A stretch of 64,000 nucleotides of DNA from Candidatus Accumulibacter meliphilus (GTDB lineage Bacteria > Pseudomonadota > Gammaproteobacteria > Burkholderiales > Rhodocyclaceae). The stretch covers positions 79,358-143,357 of the forward strand of contig QPGA01000001.1 in the NCBI GenBank assembly GCA_003332265.1, read 5' to 3'. Below the pieces are notes generated by a model, which searched no databases, was not told where the DNA came from, and was given only the letters and a program-made list of their open reading frames with translations. Within the stretch, counting starts at the first letter, position 1; each line of letters starts with the position of its first letter. This document shows, one piece after another, positions 13,656 to 22,576 of this stretch. The position numbers were made by a program, and so were the translations under genes.

Positions 13656-14462
13656 TCAGCGCAGGCCGAGAACGTCCTGCATGTCGAACAGGCCGTGCTT
13701 CATGTTGGCCAGGAAATGGGCGGCGCGCAGGCTGCCCAGCGCGTACGGCATGCGGCTACTTGCCTTGTGGCCGATCTCGACGCGCTCGCCGAGACCGCAG
13801 AAGAGCACATTGTGATCGCCGACGATATCGCCGCCGCGAACGGTGGCAAAGCCGATCGTCGCCGGCAGTCGCTCGCCGGTGACTCCCTCGCGGCCATAAA
13901 CGGCGCACTCCCCGAGTTCGCGACCAAGCGCTTGCGCGACGACCTCGCCCATGCGCAAAGCCGTTCCCGATGGGGCATCGATTTTGTGGCGGTGGTGCGC
14001 TTCGACGATCTCGACGTCGTAGCCCTCGTTCATGATGCGGGCAGCCACGTCGAGCAGTTTGAAGACCACGTTGACGCCGACGCTCATGTTCGGGGCAAAG
14101 ACCACCGGGATATCCTGCGCCGCGGCGGCAATTGCTTGCTTTCCGCGAGTATCAAATCCGGTGGTGCCAATGACGATTGCCGTGCCATGCCGACGGCAGA
14201 TTTCGAGGTGCTGAAGGGTGCCCTCCGGCCGAGTGAAATCGATCAGGCAGCTGGCCTGGGCAATTCCCGCTTCACTGTCGCTGCTGATCATCACCCCGCA
14301 AGGTGAGCCGACGATTTCGCCGGCGTCCTTGCCGAGCAGCGGCGCGCCGGGTTGGTCGATTGCTGCTGCCAGCGTCGCTTGCGAATCCTTGAGGGTGACT
14401 TCAAGCAGCATGCGTCCCATGCGCCCGCCAGCACCTGCGATAGCGATTTTCAATGCCTTCAT
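13656..14462 (-). CDS. dapB: 4-hydroxy-tetrahydrodipicolinate reductase
   Basis: NAD(P)H-dependent step of the lysine/diaminopimelate pathway. Starting at ATG 14462 it has 268 residues, the usual size, with the nucleotide-binding loop [12 protein letters not shown] at the N-terminus and the catalytic region [19 protein letters not shown] near the middle. The start lies one base after the bamE stop (TGAAATG), so the genes are coupled. A longer frame to 14495 runs into bamE and is rejected. Confidence 0.97.
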   Translation of the reverse strand: MKALKIAIAGAGGRMGRMLLEVTLKDSQATLAAAIDQPGAPLLGKDAGEIVGSPCGVMISSDSEAGIAQASCLIDFTRPEGTLQHLEICRRHGTAIVIGTTGFDTRGKQAIAAAAQDIPVVFAPNMSVGVNVVFKLLDVAARIMNEGYDVEIVEAHHRHKIDAPSGTALRMGEVVAQALGRELGECAVYGREGVTGERLPATIGFATVRGGDIVGDHNVLFCGLGERVEIGHKASSRMPYALGSLRAAHFLANMKHGLFDMQDVLGLR

Positions 14463-14463
14463 T

Positions 14464-14946
14464 TCACAGCCCCACGCTCTCCAGGATTTTGCCAAAAAAG
14501 CCGTCTTCGTCCGGCGGCGGAACGGTTGCGCTCCCGTCGGTCGTCAGCGAGCCGAGATCGATTTCCCGAATCCGTGTTTCCGGTAGTGCGGCACCGTCGG
14601 TCGGTGTGGCGGGGGCGACGTCGCCAGTGACTCGCACCAGCTTGCCTTCGTCGTCAAAATAAACGACGAAATTCCGTGTCTCGGCCTTCGAGCTGTTGCC
14701 TTTCTTCATCGAGTAGAAGTAATCCCAGCGCTGGGCATGGAACATGTCAACCAGCACCGGCGTACCGAGAATGAAGCGCACCTGATCTTTGGTCAGGCCG
14801 GGGCGCAACTGCGAAACCATGTCCTGGGTCAGAACGTTTCCCTGTTGTACATCGATCCGATACTCGGTAATGATATGCGGGACTTCGGAGCAAGCCGATA
14901 CCACGCAGAGAACAAGGCTGGCAGTGGCAAATCGCGGGAAGGTCAT
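14464..14946 (-). CDS. bamE: Outer membrane assembly lipoprotein BamE
   Basis: Subunit of the BAM complex that inserts beta-barrel proteins. ATG 14946 gives a signal peptide ending in a lipobox-like VVSAC, so the mature protein is probably a lipoprotein. The SmpA/OmlA fold follows (about residues 30-105, with [19 protein letters not shown]). The C-terminal 50 residues are a longer, proline- and acid-rich tail. It precedes dapB and diverges from fur, a common order in this group of bacteria. Confidence 0.92.
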   Translation of the reverse strand: MTFPRFATASLVLCVVSACSEVPHIITEYRIDVQQGNVLTQDMVSQLRPGLTKDQVRFILGTPVLVDMFHAQRWDYFYSMKKGNSSKAETRNFVVYFDDEGKLVRVTGDVAPATPTDGAALPETRIREIDLGSLTTDGSATVPPPDEDGFFGKILESVGL

Positions 14947-15148
14947 GTTCGGGTCGGATCGTGGTAAAGGATCAAAGAGAAGTGAGGTGAGCGTTGGTAC
15001 AGTCGCCACTACCAACTACCAACTACCCGTAGCCGGATCGACCGATAAGCCTGCGCAATGCTTGCCTCAGCTGATCACGGCGACAGTCGACGGTATATGA
15101 TAACCGAAATAGTAGCCCACTTTCCCCGCAGCCGACCAAGGTAAGCCG

Positions 15149-15622
15149 ATGAGCAACTCAGACAATCTCAAGAGTATGGGCCTGAAAGCCACGCTTCCGC
15201 GCCTCAAGATTCTCGCCCTGTTCGAGAGGACCGAGGTTCGCCATCTTACGGCAGAGGATGTCTACCGGCTGCTGCTCGCGGAGAATCTTGACGTTGGCCT
15301 GGCGACCGTTTACCGCGTTCTCACACAGTTCGAACAGGCGGGCCTCCTCGAACGTCACTATTTCGAATCGGGCAAAGCTGTTTTCGAACTCAGTGCCGGG
15401 CAGCACCACGATCATCTGGTGTGCATCGACTGCGGACGCGTCGAGGAATTCTACGATGCCGAGATCGAACGTCGACAAACACGCATCGCCCGCGAGCGCG
15501 GCTTCATCATTCGCGAGCACGCACTCTACCTTTACGCCGAATGCAGCAAGCCGGAATGCCCGCATCGTGCCGCTGCGGCGAGCAATTCTGGCGAGCGTAA
15601 CAAACTGTCAGCCGGCGACTGA
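15149..15622 (+). CDS. fur: Ferric uptake regulator Fur
   Basis: Iron-responsive repressor. 157 residues. The N-terminal winged helix has [12 protein letters not shown] and [11 protein letters not shown]; the C-terminal metal-binding dimer domain has the [11 protein letters not shown] motif, with CIDCG supplying two cysteines, and a further C-x4-C near the end (ECSKPEC). Divergent from bamE with 202 bases between the starts. I do not see a convincing Fur box there. Confidence 0.95.
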   Translation: MSNSDNLKSMGLKATLPRLKILALFERTEVRHLTAEDVYRLLLAENLDVGLATVYRVLTQFEQAGLLERHYFESGKAVFELSAGQHHDHLVCIDCGRVEEFYDAEIERRQTRIARERGFIIREHALYLYAECSKPECPHRAAAASNSGERNKLSAGD

Positions 15623-15690
15623 AGCGCGGCGCCCGCCACCCGCCACCGCCGACGGCTTACGCGCAAGCATTCACCGACGATTCGGGTGCG

Positions 15691-16560
15691 TCAACCTCTC
15701 TTGCCGGACTCGGCCACAAACAGTTCCGGGTCCACCATCGCGCCGTTGAGGATCACGCTCCAGTGCAGGTGCGGGCCGGTGGCGCGTCCGGTCATGCCCG
15801 CGGCGCCGATGCGCTGTCCCTTGCTTACCGTTTCGCCGGGCTGCACGGCGGTGCTGTCGAGGTGGCAATACATGCTGATCAGGCCGTTGCCGTGATCGAC
15901 AAAAACGGTCTTGCCGTTGAAGAAGTAGTCGTCGACGGCGAGTACTTGGCCCTGCGCATTGGCCTTGACCGTTGCCCCGCGCGCGACGGCGATATCGAAT
16001 CCGGCGTGCGCTGAGCGAGGCTCGCCGTTGAAGAATCGGCGCACACCGAAGCGCCCGCTACGCCGTCCCTGCGCCGGCAGGACGAAAGCCAGGTCGGTCT
16101 CCGTTGTCTCGCGCCAATGGCGTTTCAGGCGCTGGATGGTGGCCAGTTCCCCTTCGACGCGGGTCAGGTCGCTGGCCGACAACTGCACCTTGCTGCTGTC
16201 TTTCATCGTGATTCGTTGCGCAGGATAATCCTTGCTGACTACAAAGAATGGGTGCTGTTCCCATTCGCCAGCGATGTCGACCCGCAGCTCGTACGTCCCC
16301 GGAGTGGTCGCCAGATCGAGACCGACCACGGCGACCCACTGCGCGCCCTCGGCGGCCACCAGCACCCGCTGTGCACCCAGCCAGGCCAGTGGTCGTGTGC
16401 TGCTGGCCGAAATCGGGCCAAGAACGACCAAGGCCACGCCGCCGGGGACACTGGCTGCCGTCGGAAGCGCTGCGTGTGCCGAGGAGCCGGTCAGCAAGGC
16501 CATCAGCAGGGTCGTGCAGGACGAGATGGCGACGGTGGCGATGGTGACGATTCTGCGCAT
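15691..16560 (-). CDS. Exported M23-family peptidoglycan peptidase
   Basis: A secreted murein hydrolase or division-related M23 protein. ATG 16560 gives a signal peptide (about 1-30, ending near SAHA) and avoids overlap with the upstream gene remnant; starts at 16572 and 16602 are also open. An N-terminal beta-rich region (about 30-120) precedes the M23 domain, where the zinc ligands HAGFD and GPHLHW are intact, so it should be active. It converges with fur, 68 bases apart. Confidence 0.85.
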   Translation of the reverse strand: MRRIVTIATVAISSCTTLLMALLTGSSAHAALPTAASVPGGVALVVLGPISASSTRPLAWLGAQRVLVAAEGAQWVAVVGLDLATTPGTYELRVDIAGEWEQHPFFVVSKDYPAQRITMKDSSKVQLSASDLTRVEGELATIQRLKRHWRETTETDLAFVLPAQGRRSGRFGVRRFFNGEPRSAHAGFDIAVARGATVKANAQGQVLAVDDYFFNGKTVFVDHGNGLISMYCHLDSTAVQPGETVSKGQRIGAAGMTGRATGPHLHWSVILNGAMVDPELFVAESGKRG

Positions 16561-16571
16561 ATAGTGGGTCA

Positions 16572-16745
16572 TCACAGTGATTTTGGGGAGAAGCTGTCGC
16601 ATTGTCGGATGTTACGTCCGCCGCTGTCCAGGCCGCGTTTGAACCAGCGTACTCGCTGGCTGGACGTCCCGTGGGCGAAGGATTCCGCTACCACCCGCCC
16701 TTGCGTTTGCCGTTGCAGGCGATCATCGCCGATCGCCCGGTGGTC
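16572..16745 (-). pseudogene. C-terminal remnant of a YpfJ-like neutral zinc metallopeptidase
   Basis: The last 55 or so codons of this frame read [10 protein letters not shown], then [20 protein letters not shown] and QCDSF. That closely follows the C-terminus of YpfJ-type putative neutral zinc metallopeptidases (SFTHGTS-QR--WFKRG--SGD--QC-TF). The zinc-binding HExxH core and all earlier sequence are missing: pit and its leader occupy the upstream side. It is therefore a remnant left after deletion. It accounts for much of the otherwise gene-free stretch between the M23 gene and pit. Confidence 0.7.
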
Positions 16746-16917
16746 CTCAACATTGCGGCTCTCGCTCTGATTGCCCCGACGCATGATTCGTCCTCAAGGT
16801 GGCTGTTTAGCGCTGAAGTTGGCATAAAATCGTGTACAAATGGGAATTTTCGTGCATAATCCGCGCACTTTTTACAAGCAGAGGCCCGCAGAGGCTTTTT
16901 TTACAAGAAGGGTGCGT

Positions 16918-17964
16918 ATGGATACTTTGTTCTGGATGGCCGTGGCGACGGTGGTGGTCGTGTTGATCTTCGACTACACCAACGGCTTTCATGATGCCGC
17001 AAATATCGTGGCGACGGTCATCGCTTCACGGGCGATGACTCCGGTGCAGGCCGTTCTGATCGTCGGCTTTTTCGAGTTCATGGGCCCTTTGCTCGGCGGT
17101 ACGGCGGTCGCCAACACCATCGGCAAGTTCGTCGATCTGAATGGTGTCGACCCGCAGCTCGCCGTGTTGATCATGTTCTGCGGCCTGCTCGGCGCCATCG
17201 TCTGGAACCTGGCGACCTGGTGGCTCGGCATTCCCTCTTCGTCGTCGCACGCGCTGGTCGGCGGTCTCGCTGGAGCGGTGGTTGCGGCAGTGGGCTCAGA
17301 GCATGTGGTCTGGGGCTTTCGCGAGCTGATGACCACCGGCAAGATGACCGGCGTCACGAAGGTTTTGCTGGCCCTGTTTGTCTCGCCACTGCTCGGATTC
17401 TGGGTCGGATTCTGGATTCATCGCCTCGGGCGTCGCTTGCTGGCCGGCGCCAAGCCGACCGCCAACGCCACTCTGCGCAAGTTGCAGTTCGTGACCGCTG
17501 CCGGCCTGGCGTTTTCGCACGGCGCCAACGATGCGCAGAAGAGCATGGGCATGCTCACCCTGGTGTTGATGTTGGGTGGCTTCATCCCGAGTTTCGAAGT
17601 GCCGTTCTGGGTGGTTCTGTCCTGTGCTGCGGCGATCACCCTGGGCATCATGTCGGGTGGCTGGCGCATTGTGCGTACACTGGGCTTTGCCATCTACCGG
17701 GTGCGACCGCTACACGCTTTCGACTCGCAGCTCACTTCAGCGCTGCTGATCTTTTCCGCTTCAATGGTCGGGGCGCCAGTATCCACAACGCACGTGGTGG
17801 CCACCTCGATCATGGGTATCGGCTATTCCGAGCGCCCGCGTGCCGTACGCTGGAAGAAGGCCAAGGACATCGCCAAGACCTGGGTGATCACCATCCCGGC
17901 GGCGGCAATCACAGCCATCGTTATTTACGCTATTACCAGAATCATGCTTGGTCAGACCACCTGA
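16918..17964 (+). CDS. pit: Low-affinity inorganic phosphate transporter, Pit family
   Basis: Inner-membrane symporter for metal-phosphate, the main low-affinity phosphate route. ATG 16918 follows an AGAAGG ribosome site. 348 residues. It holds the two inverted PHO4 repeats: FDYTNGFHDAANIVAT near the N-terminus and AFSHGANDAQKSMG at about 200, with the serine-rich signatures IPSSSSHAL and APVSTTHV. The size is that of short Pit proteins. The DUF47 partner gene starts 11 bases downstream. In polyphosphate-accumulating bacteria Pit carries both uptake and efflux; here that role is inferred. Confidence 0.95.
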   Translation: MDTLFWMAVATVVVVLIFDYTNGFHDAANIVATVIASRAMTPVQAVLIVGFFEFMGPLLGGTAVANTIGKFVDLNGVDPQLAVLIMFCGLLGAIVWNLATWWLGIPSSSSHALVGGLAGAVVAAVGSEHVVWGFRELMTTGKMTGVTKVLLALFVSPLLGFWVGFWIHRLGRRLLAGAKPTANATLRKLQFVTAAGLAFSHGANDAQKSMGMLTLVLMLGGFIPSFEVPFWVVLSCAAAITLGIMSGGWRIVRTLGFAIYRVRPLHAFDSQLTSALLIFSASMVGAPVSTTHVVATSIMGIGYSERPRAVRWKKAKDIAKTWVITIPAAAITAIVIYAITRIMLGQTT

Positions 17965-17975
17965 GGAGATAAATC

Positions 17976-18632
17976 ATGGAAGACAATCAAACCAACAACG
18001 CCAACAAACCGATTTTCCGCCGCCTGTACGAGCGCGTCTTCCCGACCGTCGCCGACTTCTTCGGGATGCTCGCCGAGCAGAGCACCAACGCCGCAGAGAC
18101 CACGCGTCTGCTGGTCGAATTCATGGAGACCGGTGACGTCGCTGTCAGCCAGAGAGTCCGTGCCGACGAGCACCAGGCCGACCGCATGAAGGCCTCCAAC
18201 CTCGGTGTCCTGGCCGAAGCCTTTTCGACGCCGATCGACCGTGAAGACATCCATCGCGCGATCATGACGCTCGACGACATCGTCAACTACTGCAAATCAA
18301 CAGTGGTCGAAATGGACGTCCTGGGTTTGACACCCGACAAGTTCAGTCTGGAAATGGCGCTGCACCTCAGGGAAGGCGCCGATGCGCTGGCCAGAGGTTT
18401 CGGTCGCCTGGCTTCCGATCCGGCTGCCGCTGGCGTCGACGCAGCGGCAGCCCGGAAGGCGGAACGTACGGTTGAGAAAGCCTATCGGCGAGCGATTGTC
18501 GAGCTTTTCCAGGGCGACGATTACCTCAACATGTTCAAGCGGCGCGAGACCTATCGTCACATGTCCAACGCTGGCGACCGGGTCGCTGACGCGGCCAATG
18601 CACTCGACGACATCGTCGTCAAATTGTGCTGA
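17976..18632 (+). CDS. DUF47 (PhoU-like) Pit accessory protein
   Basis: A 218-residue all-helical protein of the DUF47/YkaA family, the PhoU-like partner encoded with many Pit permeases and thought to modulate them. GAGGAG lies seven bases before the ATG. Characteristic acidic metal-binding positions are seen in DEHQADRMK and in MSNAGDRVADAANALDDIV near the C-terminus. Cytoplasmic. It is separated from pit by 11 bases and is surely co-transcribed. Confidence 0.93.
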   Translation: MEDNQTNNANKPIFRRLYERVFPTVADFFGMLAEQSTNAAETTRLLVEFMETGDVAVSQRVRADEHQADRMKASNLGVLAEAFSTPIDREDIHRAIMTLDDIVNYCKSTVVEMDVLGLTPDKFSLEMALHLREGADALARGFGRLASDPAAAGVDAAAARKAERTVEKAYRRAIVELFQGDDYLNMFKRRETYRHMSNAGDRVADAANALDDIVVKLC

Positions 18633-18720
18633 AAACCGCTGCTTCGATCGGGGTTGTATTCGCCAGTCCTTAGGTTTACATTGGAGCTGCCAATGTCGGC
18701 AAAGTCACAAGGAGATGCGT

Positions 18721-18852
18721 ATGAGGAAGCTTACCGCCGGCCTGCTGGCTTTGGCGCTGACGCTGTCAAGTGCAACCGCGGTCGCCTGTTCGGCTGATAA
18801 AGCCAAGGATGGCAAAGCTGAAATGAGCACTCCGTCAAAACCAACGAGCTGA
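18721..18852 (+). CDS. Tiny secreted or lipid-anchored peptide after pit-DUF47
   Basis: A 43-codon gene. AAGGAG lies six bases before ATG 18721. The first 22 residues form a clear signal peptide (MRKLTAGLLALALTLSSATA). A cysteine follows in the context AVACS, which could be a weak lipobox or simply follow a type I cleavage site. The mature part is about 20 lysine/serine-rich residues. No family recognised. It lies 88 bases after the DUF47 stop and directly before a strong terminator, so it may be the last gene of the phosphate operon. Confidence 0.6.
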   Translation: MRKLTAGLLALALTLSSATAVACSADKAKDGKAEMSTPSKPTS

Positions 18853-18875
18853 CTGGTCGGACCCTTTCAACCACC

Positions 18876-18911
18876 GCGGCGCGTACCTCAGGTACGCGCC
18901 GCGTTCGTTTT
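18876..18911 (+). terminator. Strong intrinsic terminator after the pit operon
   Basis: GCGGCGCGTACC (18876-18887) pairs perfectly with GGTACGCGCCGC (18891-18902) around a three-base loop, followed by GTTCGTTTT. It closes the pit-DUF47-peptide unit. Confidence 0.88.
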
Positions 18912-18940
18912 GTGCCCGGCGCTGAGTGTGCTGAGCGTGT

Positions 18941-19417
18941 TCAATCACAGCTCGCCTGGCAAGTGGCTGGCTCACCAGCACAGTCGCCTCTGCCGGTGAC
19001 TGTGCATTGCTGACGCGAGCGGTAGCTGAAGCTGATGCCTTCGCCGTAGCTGCAAGTCAGCAGGTTTACCTTGCCCTGCTTGCTGCTCGCGATCCGCGCA
19101 ACGGGCATCGCCTTGATCGTTTCCGCCGCCAGGTCGCACGAGACGTAGGCGGAAAAGGCGCCGTCTGCCGACTCCCACTGGGCGACGTTCTTCAGTTTTC
19201 GGTAGGCCTGATAGTCGGTGCACACGTTGGTACTTTGCTCGTACATGCGTCGGTTGTCGCTGCAGTAGCCGGTGAAGGTGTACTTGAGCTCCGCCTCGCT
19301 GGGGCAGCTGCCTACCTGGACGGCTGTCGTCAGGCTCGGGCACGACAATGTTTCAGCGCTGCTGTCGGTGGCTGCCGATGCGAGGACAAGAAGACACGCG
19401 ATCGCGGATGATTTCAT
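18941..19417 (-). CDS. Secreted cysteine-rich protein of unknown function
   Basis: 158 residues from ATG 19417 (GGAG nine bases upstream). A signal peptide (about 1-22) ends near SSA. The mature protein has ten cysteines, an even number that suggests five disulfides, starting LSCPSL and ending CQASCD. No domain recognised. It is periplasmic or secreted by inference. It stands 25 bases downstream of the Sco gene on the same strand, so it may be part of a copper or thiol-redox unit. Confidence 0.65.
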   Translation of the reverse strand: MKSSAIACLLVLASAATDSSAETLSCPSLTTAVQVGSCPSEAELKYTFTGYCSDNRRMYEQSTNVCTDYQAYRKLKNVAQWESADGAFSAYVSCDLAAETIKAMPVARIASSKQGKVNLLTCSYGEGISFSYRSRQQCTVTGRGDCAGEPATCQASCD

Positions 19418-19442
19418 GGGGAGGTTCTCCGATGGCAAGTGA

Positions 19443-20078
19443 CTACTGCGAAGCGGGTGCCATAGGCCTGGCCGCCGATGGAGGTCCGTTGCTGGCCATT
19501 ATTTCGCGAATCTGATCGGCGATTTTCTCCGCCGGCATGGCGTAGGCAAATTTTCGGATAAAGCGACCGTCGGGGCCGAGAAGAAACATCCCGGCGCTGT
19601 GGTCGACCGCGTACTGGTCCAGCGGAGCGCCGGGTTCGCGGACTTTCTCGTAGCGCACCTTGAAGCTCTCGGCGGCCTTGCGGACCAGCTCCGGCGAACC
19701 GGTCAGGCCGATGATGCGCGGGTCGAAGAAGGCAACGTAGCTGCGCAGGGTGTCCGCGCTGTCGCGCTCCGGGTCAACGGTGATGAACAGCGCTTGCAGC
19801 GCGTCGGCTTCCTTGCCGAGCCGGCTGATCACCATCGCCATCTCGGCCAGCGTTGTCGGACAGATGTCGGGGCAGTAGGTGTAGCCGAAGGTGAGCAACT
19901 GGAAGCGCCCGCGGAAGTCCTGGTTGCTGACCGCACGCCCGTTGGCATCCATCAGCAGGTAGCGGCTGCTGATGCCCGTTTCGCCGTAGGCCGGCATCTG
20001 CTCCGCGGCAAGGTCGGCAGCCAGGGACGGCGGCGCCAGCCAGACGGTCAAGGACAGGGCGAGCAGCAGTCTTCTCAT
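19443..20078 (-). CDS. SCO1/SenC family copper chaperone
   Basis: A thioredoxin-fold periplasmic protein of the Sco family, which delivers copper to the CuA site of cytochrome oxidase or acts as a thiol reductase. Signal peptide about 1-20. The copper ligands are all present: CPDIC (Cys69, Cys73) and the distal His160 in VDHSAG. 211 residues. It sits between two exported proteins of unknown function on the same strand, six bases after the upstream one. Confidence 0.92.
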   Translation of the reverse strand: MRRLLLALSLTVWLAPPSLAADLAAEQMPAYGETGISSRYLLMDANGRAVSNQDFRGRFQLLTFGYTYCPDICPTTLAEMAMVISRLGKEADALQALFITVDPERDSADTLRSYVAFFDPRIIGLTGSPELVRKAAESFKVRYEKVREPGAPLDQYAVDHSAGMFLLGPDGRFIRKFAYAMPAEKIADQIREIMASNGPPSAARPMAPASQ

Positions 20079-20084
20079 TACGCT

Positions 20085-20462
20085 CTACCTGGAGGCTGCT
20101 GGCGCTGTCGGCAGCAAAGCCTGCAAGCGTTTCGAGAGTTCGTCGAGCCGGCCGGAAAAAGTTGCGGCCGCGGGGCAGGGCTCGTGCCCCTTCTGGCCTT
20201 GAGCGAGGAAGGCAGCGTTGGTCTGCTCCTCGAAAGTCTCGCCGTAACGACGGGACTTTGGCGCATGCCGGATGACCAGTTGCTTGGCCTCGCCAGCAAT
20301 CGCCATCTCGCCGCAGGCCAGTGCCTGGCCATTCAGCTGCCCGAGATCGCTAATGGCGGCGAGGGTGGACGCTGCGGAGGCCGCGCTGGCTGCAGGCTCC
20401 GGGGTCGCGGCGGCAGGCCCGGCGAGCAAGCTCATGGCGGCGAACAAGGTCAGGCGTTTCAT
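20085..20462 (-). CDS. Exported hypothetical protein upstream of Sco
   Basis: About 125 residues from ATG 20462, with another ATG one codon earlier. A signal peptide (about 1-20, ending PAAA) is followed by an alanine-rich linker and a helical domain with two cysteines (ALACGEM and EPCPAA). No family recognised. It ends six bases before the Sco gene and is probably co-transcribed with it. A perfect minus-strand -10 TATAAT lies at 20506-20501, about 40 bases upstream, but no clear -35 accompanies it. Confidence 0.62.
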   Translation of the reverse strand: MKRLTLFAAMSLLAGPAAATPEPAASAASAASTLAAISDLGQLNGQALACGEMAIAGEAKQLVIRHAPKSRRYGETFEEQTNAAFLAQGQKGHEPCPAAATFSGRLDELSKRLQALLPTAPAASR

Positions 20463-20713
20463 CAAGGCTCCAGTGCGGGCAGGGCGGTGTACGGCGCTTG
20501 ATTATAGGGGCTGCGGGCCGCGGCATTCGTTGATGACGCTCAAAAAGAGCCCCGCCGAGCAGCACTTGTTTGGCCAGCTGGCAATGGCTGCGACCGTGGC
20601 CACACTACGCGCCGCCGATGGGCGTCGCTGCTGCAGCTGGTGTAGCTGGTGTACACTGCGTCGCTCTTACCTCATTGTCGCTCGGGCATCGCACCGGGCG
20701 CCGGATACTCAGC

Positions 20714-21904
20714 ATGGCCCAACTCGTTCTGCTTTCCGGCAAGGATCGTTCGCTTGCCCGCCGCCATCCGTGGATCTTTGCCGCTGCGGTTGACCGCTTG
20801 CGGGGTCGCGCCCGCCCGGGCGATACCGTGGATGTCGTTGCCGCCAACGGGCGGCCGTTGGCGAAGGCTGCCTGGAGTCCGGAATCGAAGATTCGCGCCA
20901 GGGTGTGGAGTTTCGATCCCGACGAGATCATTGACGATGCTTTCTTCAAGCGCCGCATTCTGGCCGCCGTCGAGCGTCGCCGGTTGATGCCGGAACTGTC
21001 CAGCGAGGGGGGCATGCGGCTGATTCATGGCGAATCCGACGGTCTGCCGGGCCTGATCGCCGATTGCTATGGCGACACGCTTGTCGTGCAGCTAACGGCC
21101 ACCGGCCCGGACAAGTGGCGATCGGCGATCGTCGGCGCGCTGCAGCGGGCGACCGGCTGCGCGCGCATCTACGAGCGATCCGATTCCGACGTTCGCCGGC
21201 TCGAAGGGCTGGAACCCGTGAGCGGCTGGCTGCTCGGCGAGGCGCCGGAAGACGCGCTGCTGATTGTCGAAAACGGTGTGCGCATCAAAGTTGATGTTGT
21301 TACCGGTCACAAGACGGGCTTCTATCTCGATCAGCGCGACAATCGCTTGTTGACCCGCCAACTTTCTGCCGGGCGCTCGGTACTCAACTGCTTCTGCTAT
21401 ACCGGCGCATTTTCCCTGCAGGCGCTGGCCGGTGGCGCGGCGAGCGTGCTTTCCATCGATTCCTCGGCACCGGCGCTGGCGCTGGCCGCCGACAACTTGG
21501 CGCTCAACCCGCAGCTCGATGCGGGCTGTGCCGCGTGGCGCGAGGCAGATGTCTTCGACAGCTTGCGGGCGTTGAAAAGCGACGGCCAGCGTTTCGACCT
21601 GATCGTGCTCGATCCGCCGAAATTCGCCCCATCGGCCGCGCACGCGGAACGGGCTGCGCGTGCCTATCGGGATATCAACGTCTTCGGTTTTCGCCTGCTC
21701 AATCCGGGGGGATTGCTGATGACCTATTCCTGCTCGGGCGGCATTCGCAGCGAGCACTTCCAGCAGATCGTCGCCGATGCCGCGGTCTCTGCCGGCTGCG
21801 ATGCCCGTATTCTGCGCCGCCTGTCGGCGCCGCCGGACCACCCGGTGGCGCTGCATTTCAGCGAGGGTGAATACCTCAAAGGCCTGCTCTGCCAGGTGGA
21901 TTGA
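20714..21904 (+). CDS. rlmI: 23S rRNA m5C methyltransferase, RlmI type
   Basis: SAM-dependent RNA methyltransferase of the RlmI/YccW family (m5C1962 of 23S rRNA in E. coli). ATG 20714 is the family start, MAQLVLLSGKDRSL, giving 396 residues; the frame stays open to 20570 without support. An N-terminal PUA-like RNA-binding domain (about 1-75) is followed by an EEHUD-like region. The Rossmann methyltransferase has NCFCYTGAFSL and LDPPKFAPS, then the catalytic cysteine in TYSCSG. It stands alone on the plus strand. Confidence 0.92.
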   Translation: MAQLVLLSGKDRSLARRHPWIFAAAVDRLRGRARPGDTVDVVAANGRPLAKAAWSPESKIRARVWSFDPDEIIDDAFFKRRILAAVERRRLMPELSSEGGMRLIHGESDGLPGLIADCYGDTLVVQLTATGPDKWRSAIVGALQRATGCARIYERSDSDVRRLEGLEPVSGWLLGEAPEDALLIVENGVRIKVDVVTGHKTGFYLDQRDNRLLTRQLSAGRSVLNCFCYTGAFSLQALAGGAASVLSIDSSAPALALAADNLALNPQLDAGCAAWREADVFDSLRALKSDGQRFDLIVLDPPKFAPSAAHAERAARAYRDINVFGFRLLNPGGLLMTYSCSGGIRSEHFQQIVADAAVSAGCDARILRRLSAPPDHPVALHFSEGEYLKGLLCQVD

Positions 21905-21940
21905 GGATGCTGGGGCCGCGCCCAGCATCGGCTATTGTGG

Positions 21941-22576
21941 CTAGCGACTACCCCACAGGTTCTCCACCCGTAGATCGCGGCCGCAACCGCTACGGTAGTA
22001 GGAGTAGCGGATGGGGTTTTTCTTGTAGTAGTCCTGGTGGTAGGCCTCGGCCGGGTAGAAGGTCGAGGCTGGCTGCAGCTCGGTTTCGATGCGTGTGAAT
22101 TTGCCGCTCTTGAGCAGCGCATCGCGGCTGCTTTCGGCGGCCTTGCGTTCACTCTCGTCCTGCCAGTAGATACCGCTGCGGTACTGGCTGCCGACGTCGC
22201 AGAACTGGCGGTCTTTGACCGTCGGATCGATGTGTCGCCAGAAGTACTCGACCAGCTGTGGATAGCTGACTTTTTGCGCGTCGTAGCGCACGCGGACGGC
22301 TTCGGTATGCCCGGTGCCTCCGGCACTGACCTGCGCGTAGGTCGGGTTGACGGTCTGGCCGGCGGTGTAGCCGGATTCGACGGAAATTACGCCGGGCAAC
22401 TTTTCGAAATCGGCTTCGAGGCACCAAAAGCAGCCGCCGGCAAAGATTGCCGTCTGTGGCGTGGCTGTGCTCGGCGCTGCCGCCTTGTCGGCAGGCTGAT
22501 CTGTGGCCGACGCAACGCCCGTCGCGGCACCGAGGACGAGGAAGGACAGTGCCGTCACCAGTGCTCGCCGGCTCAT
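21941..22576 (-). CDS. msrA: Peptide methionine-(S)-S-oxide reductase MsrA, exported
   Basis: Reduces methionine-S-sulfoxide in damaged proteins. A signal peptide (about 1-24) puts it in the periplasm. The catalytic Cys49 is in GGCFWC and the family pattern GTGHTEAV and YHQDYY follow; a C-terminal cysteine (SGCGRD) could resolve the disulfide. 211 residues. Its ATG overlaps the msrB stop by four bases (ATGA), so translation is coupled. Confidence 0.95.
   Translation of the reverse strand: MSRRALVTALSFLVLGAATGVASATDQPADKAAAPSTATPQTAIFAGGCFWCLEADFEKLPGVISVESGYTAGQTVNPTYAQVSAGGTGHTEAVRVRYDAQKVSYPQLVEYFWRHIDPTVKDRQFCDVGSQYRSGIYWQDESERKAAESSRDALLKSGKFTRIETELQPASTFYPAEAYHQDYYKKNPIRYSYYRSGCGRDLRVENLWGSR

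Noticed and set aside
14947-15148. Fur box between bamE and fur
   Set aside because: The best match near 15098 keeps too few consensus positions.
16879-16906. GCAGAGGC repeated before a T run as a terminator upstream of pit
   Set aside because: The two copies are direct, not inverted, so no stable hairpin forms.
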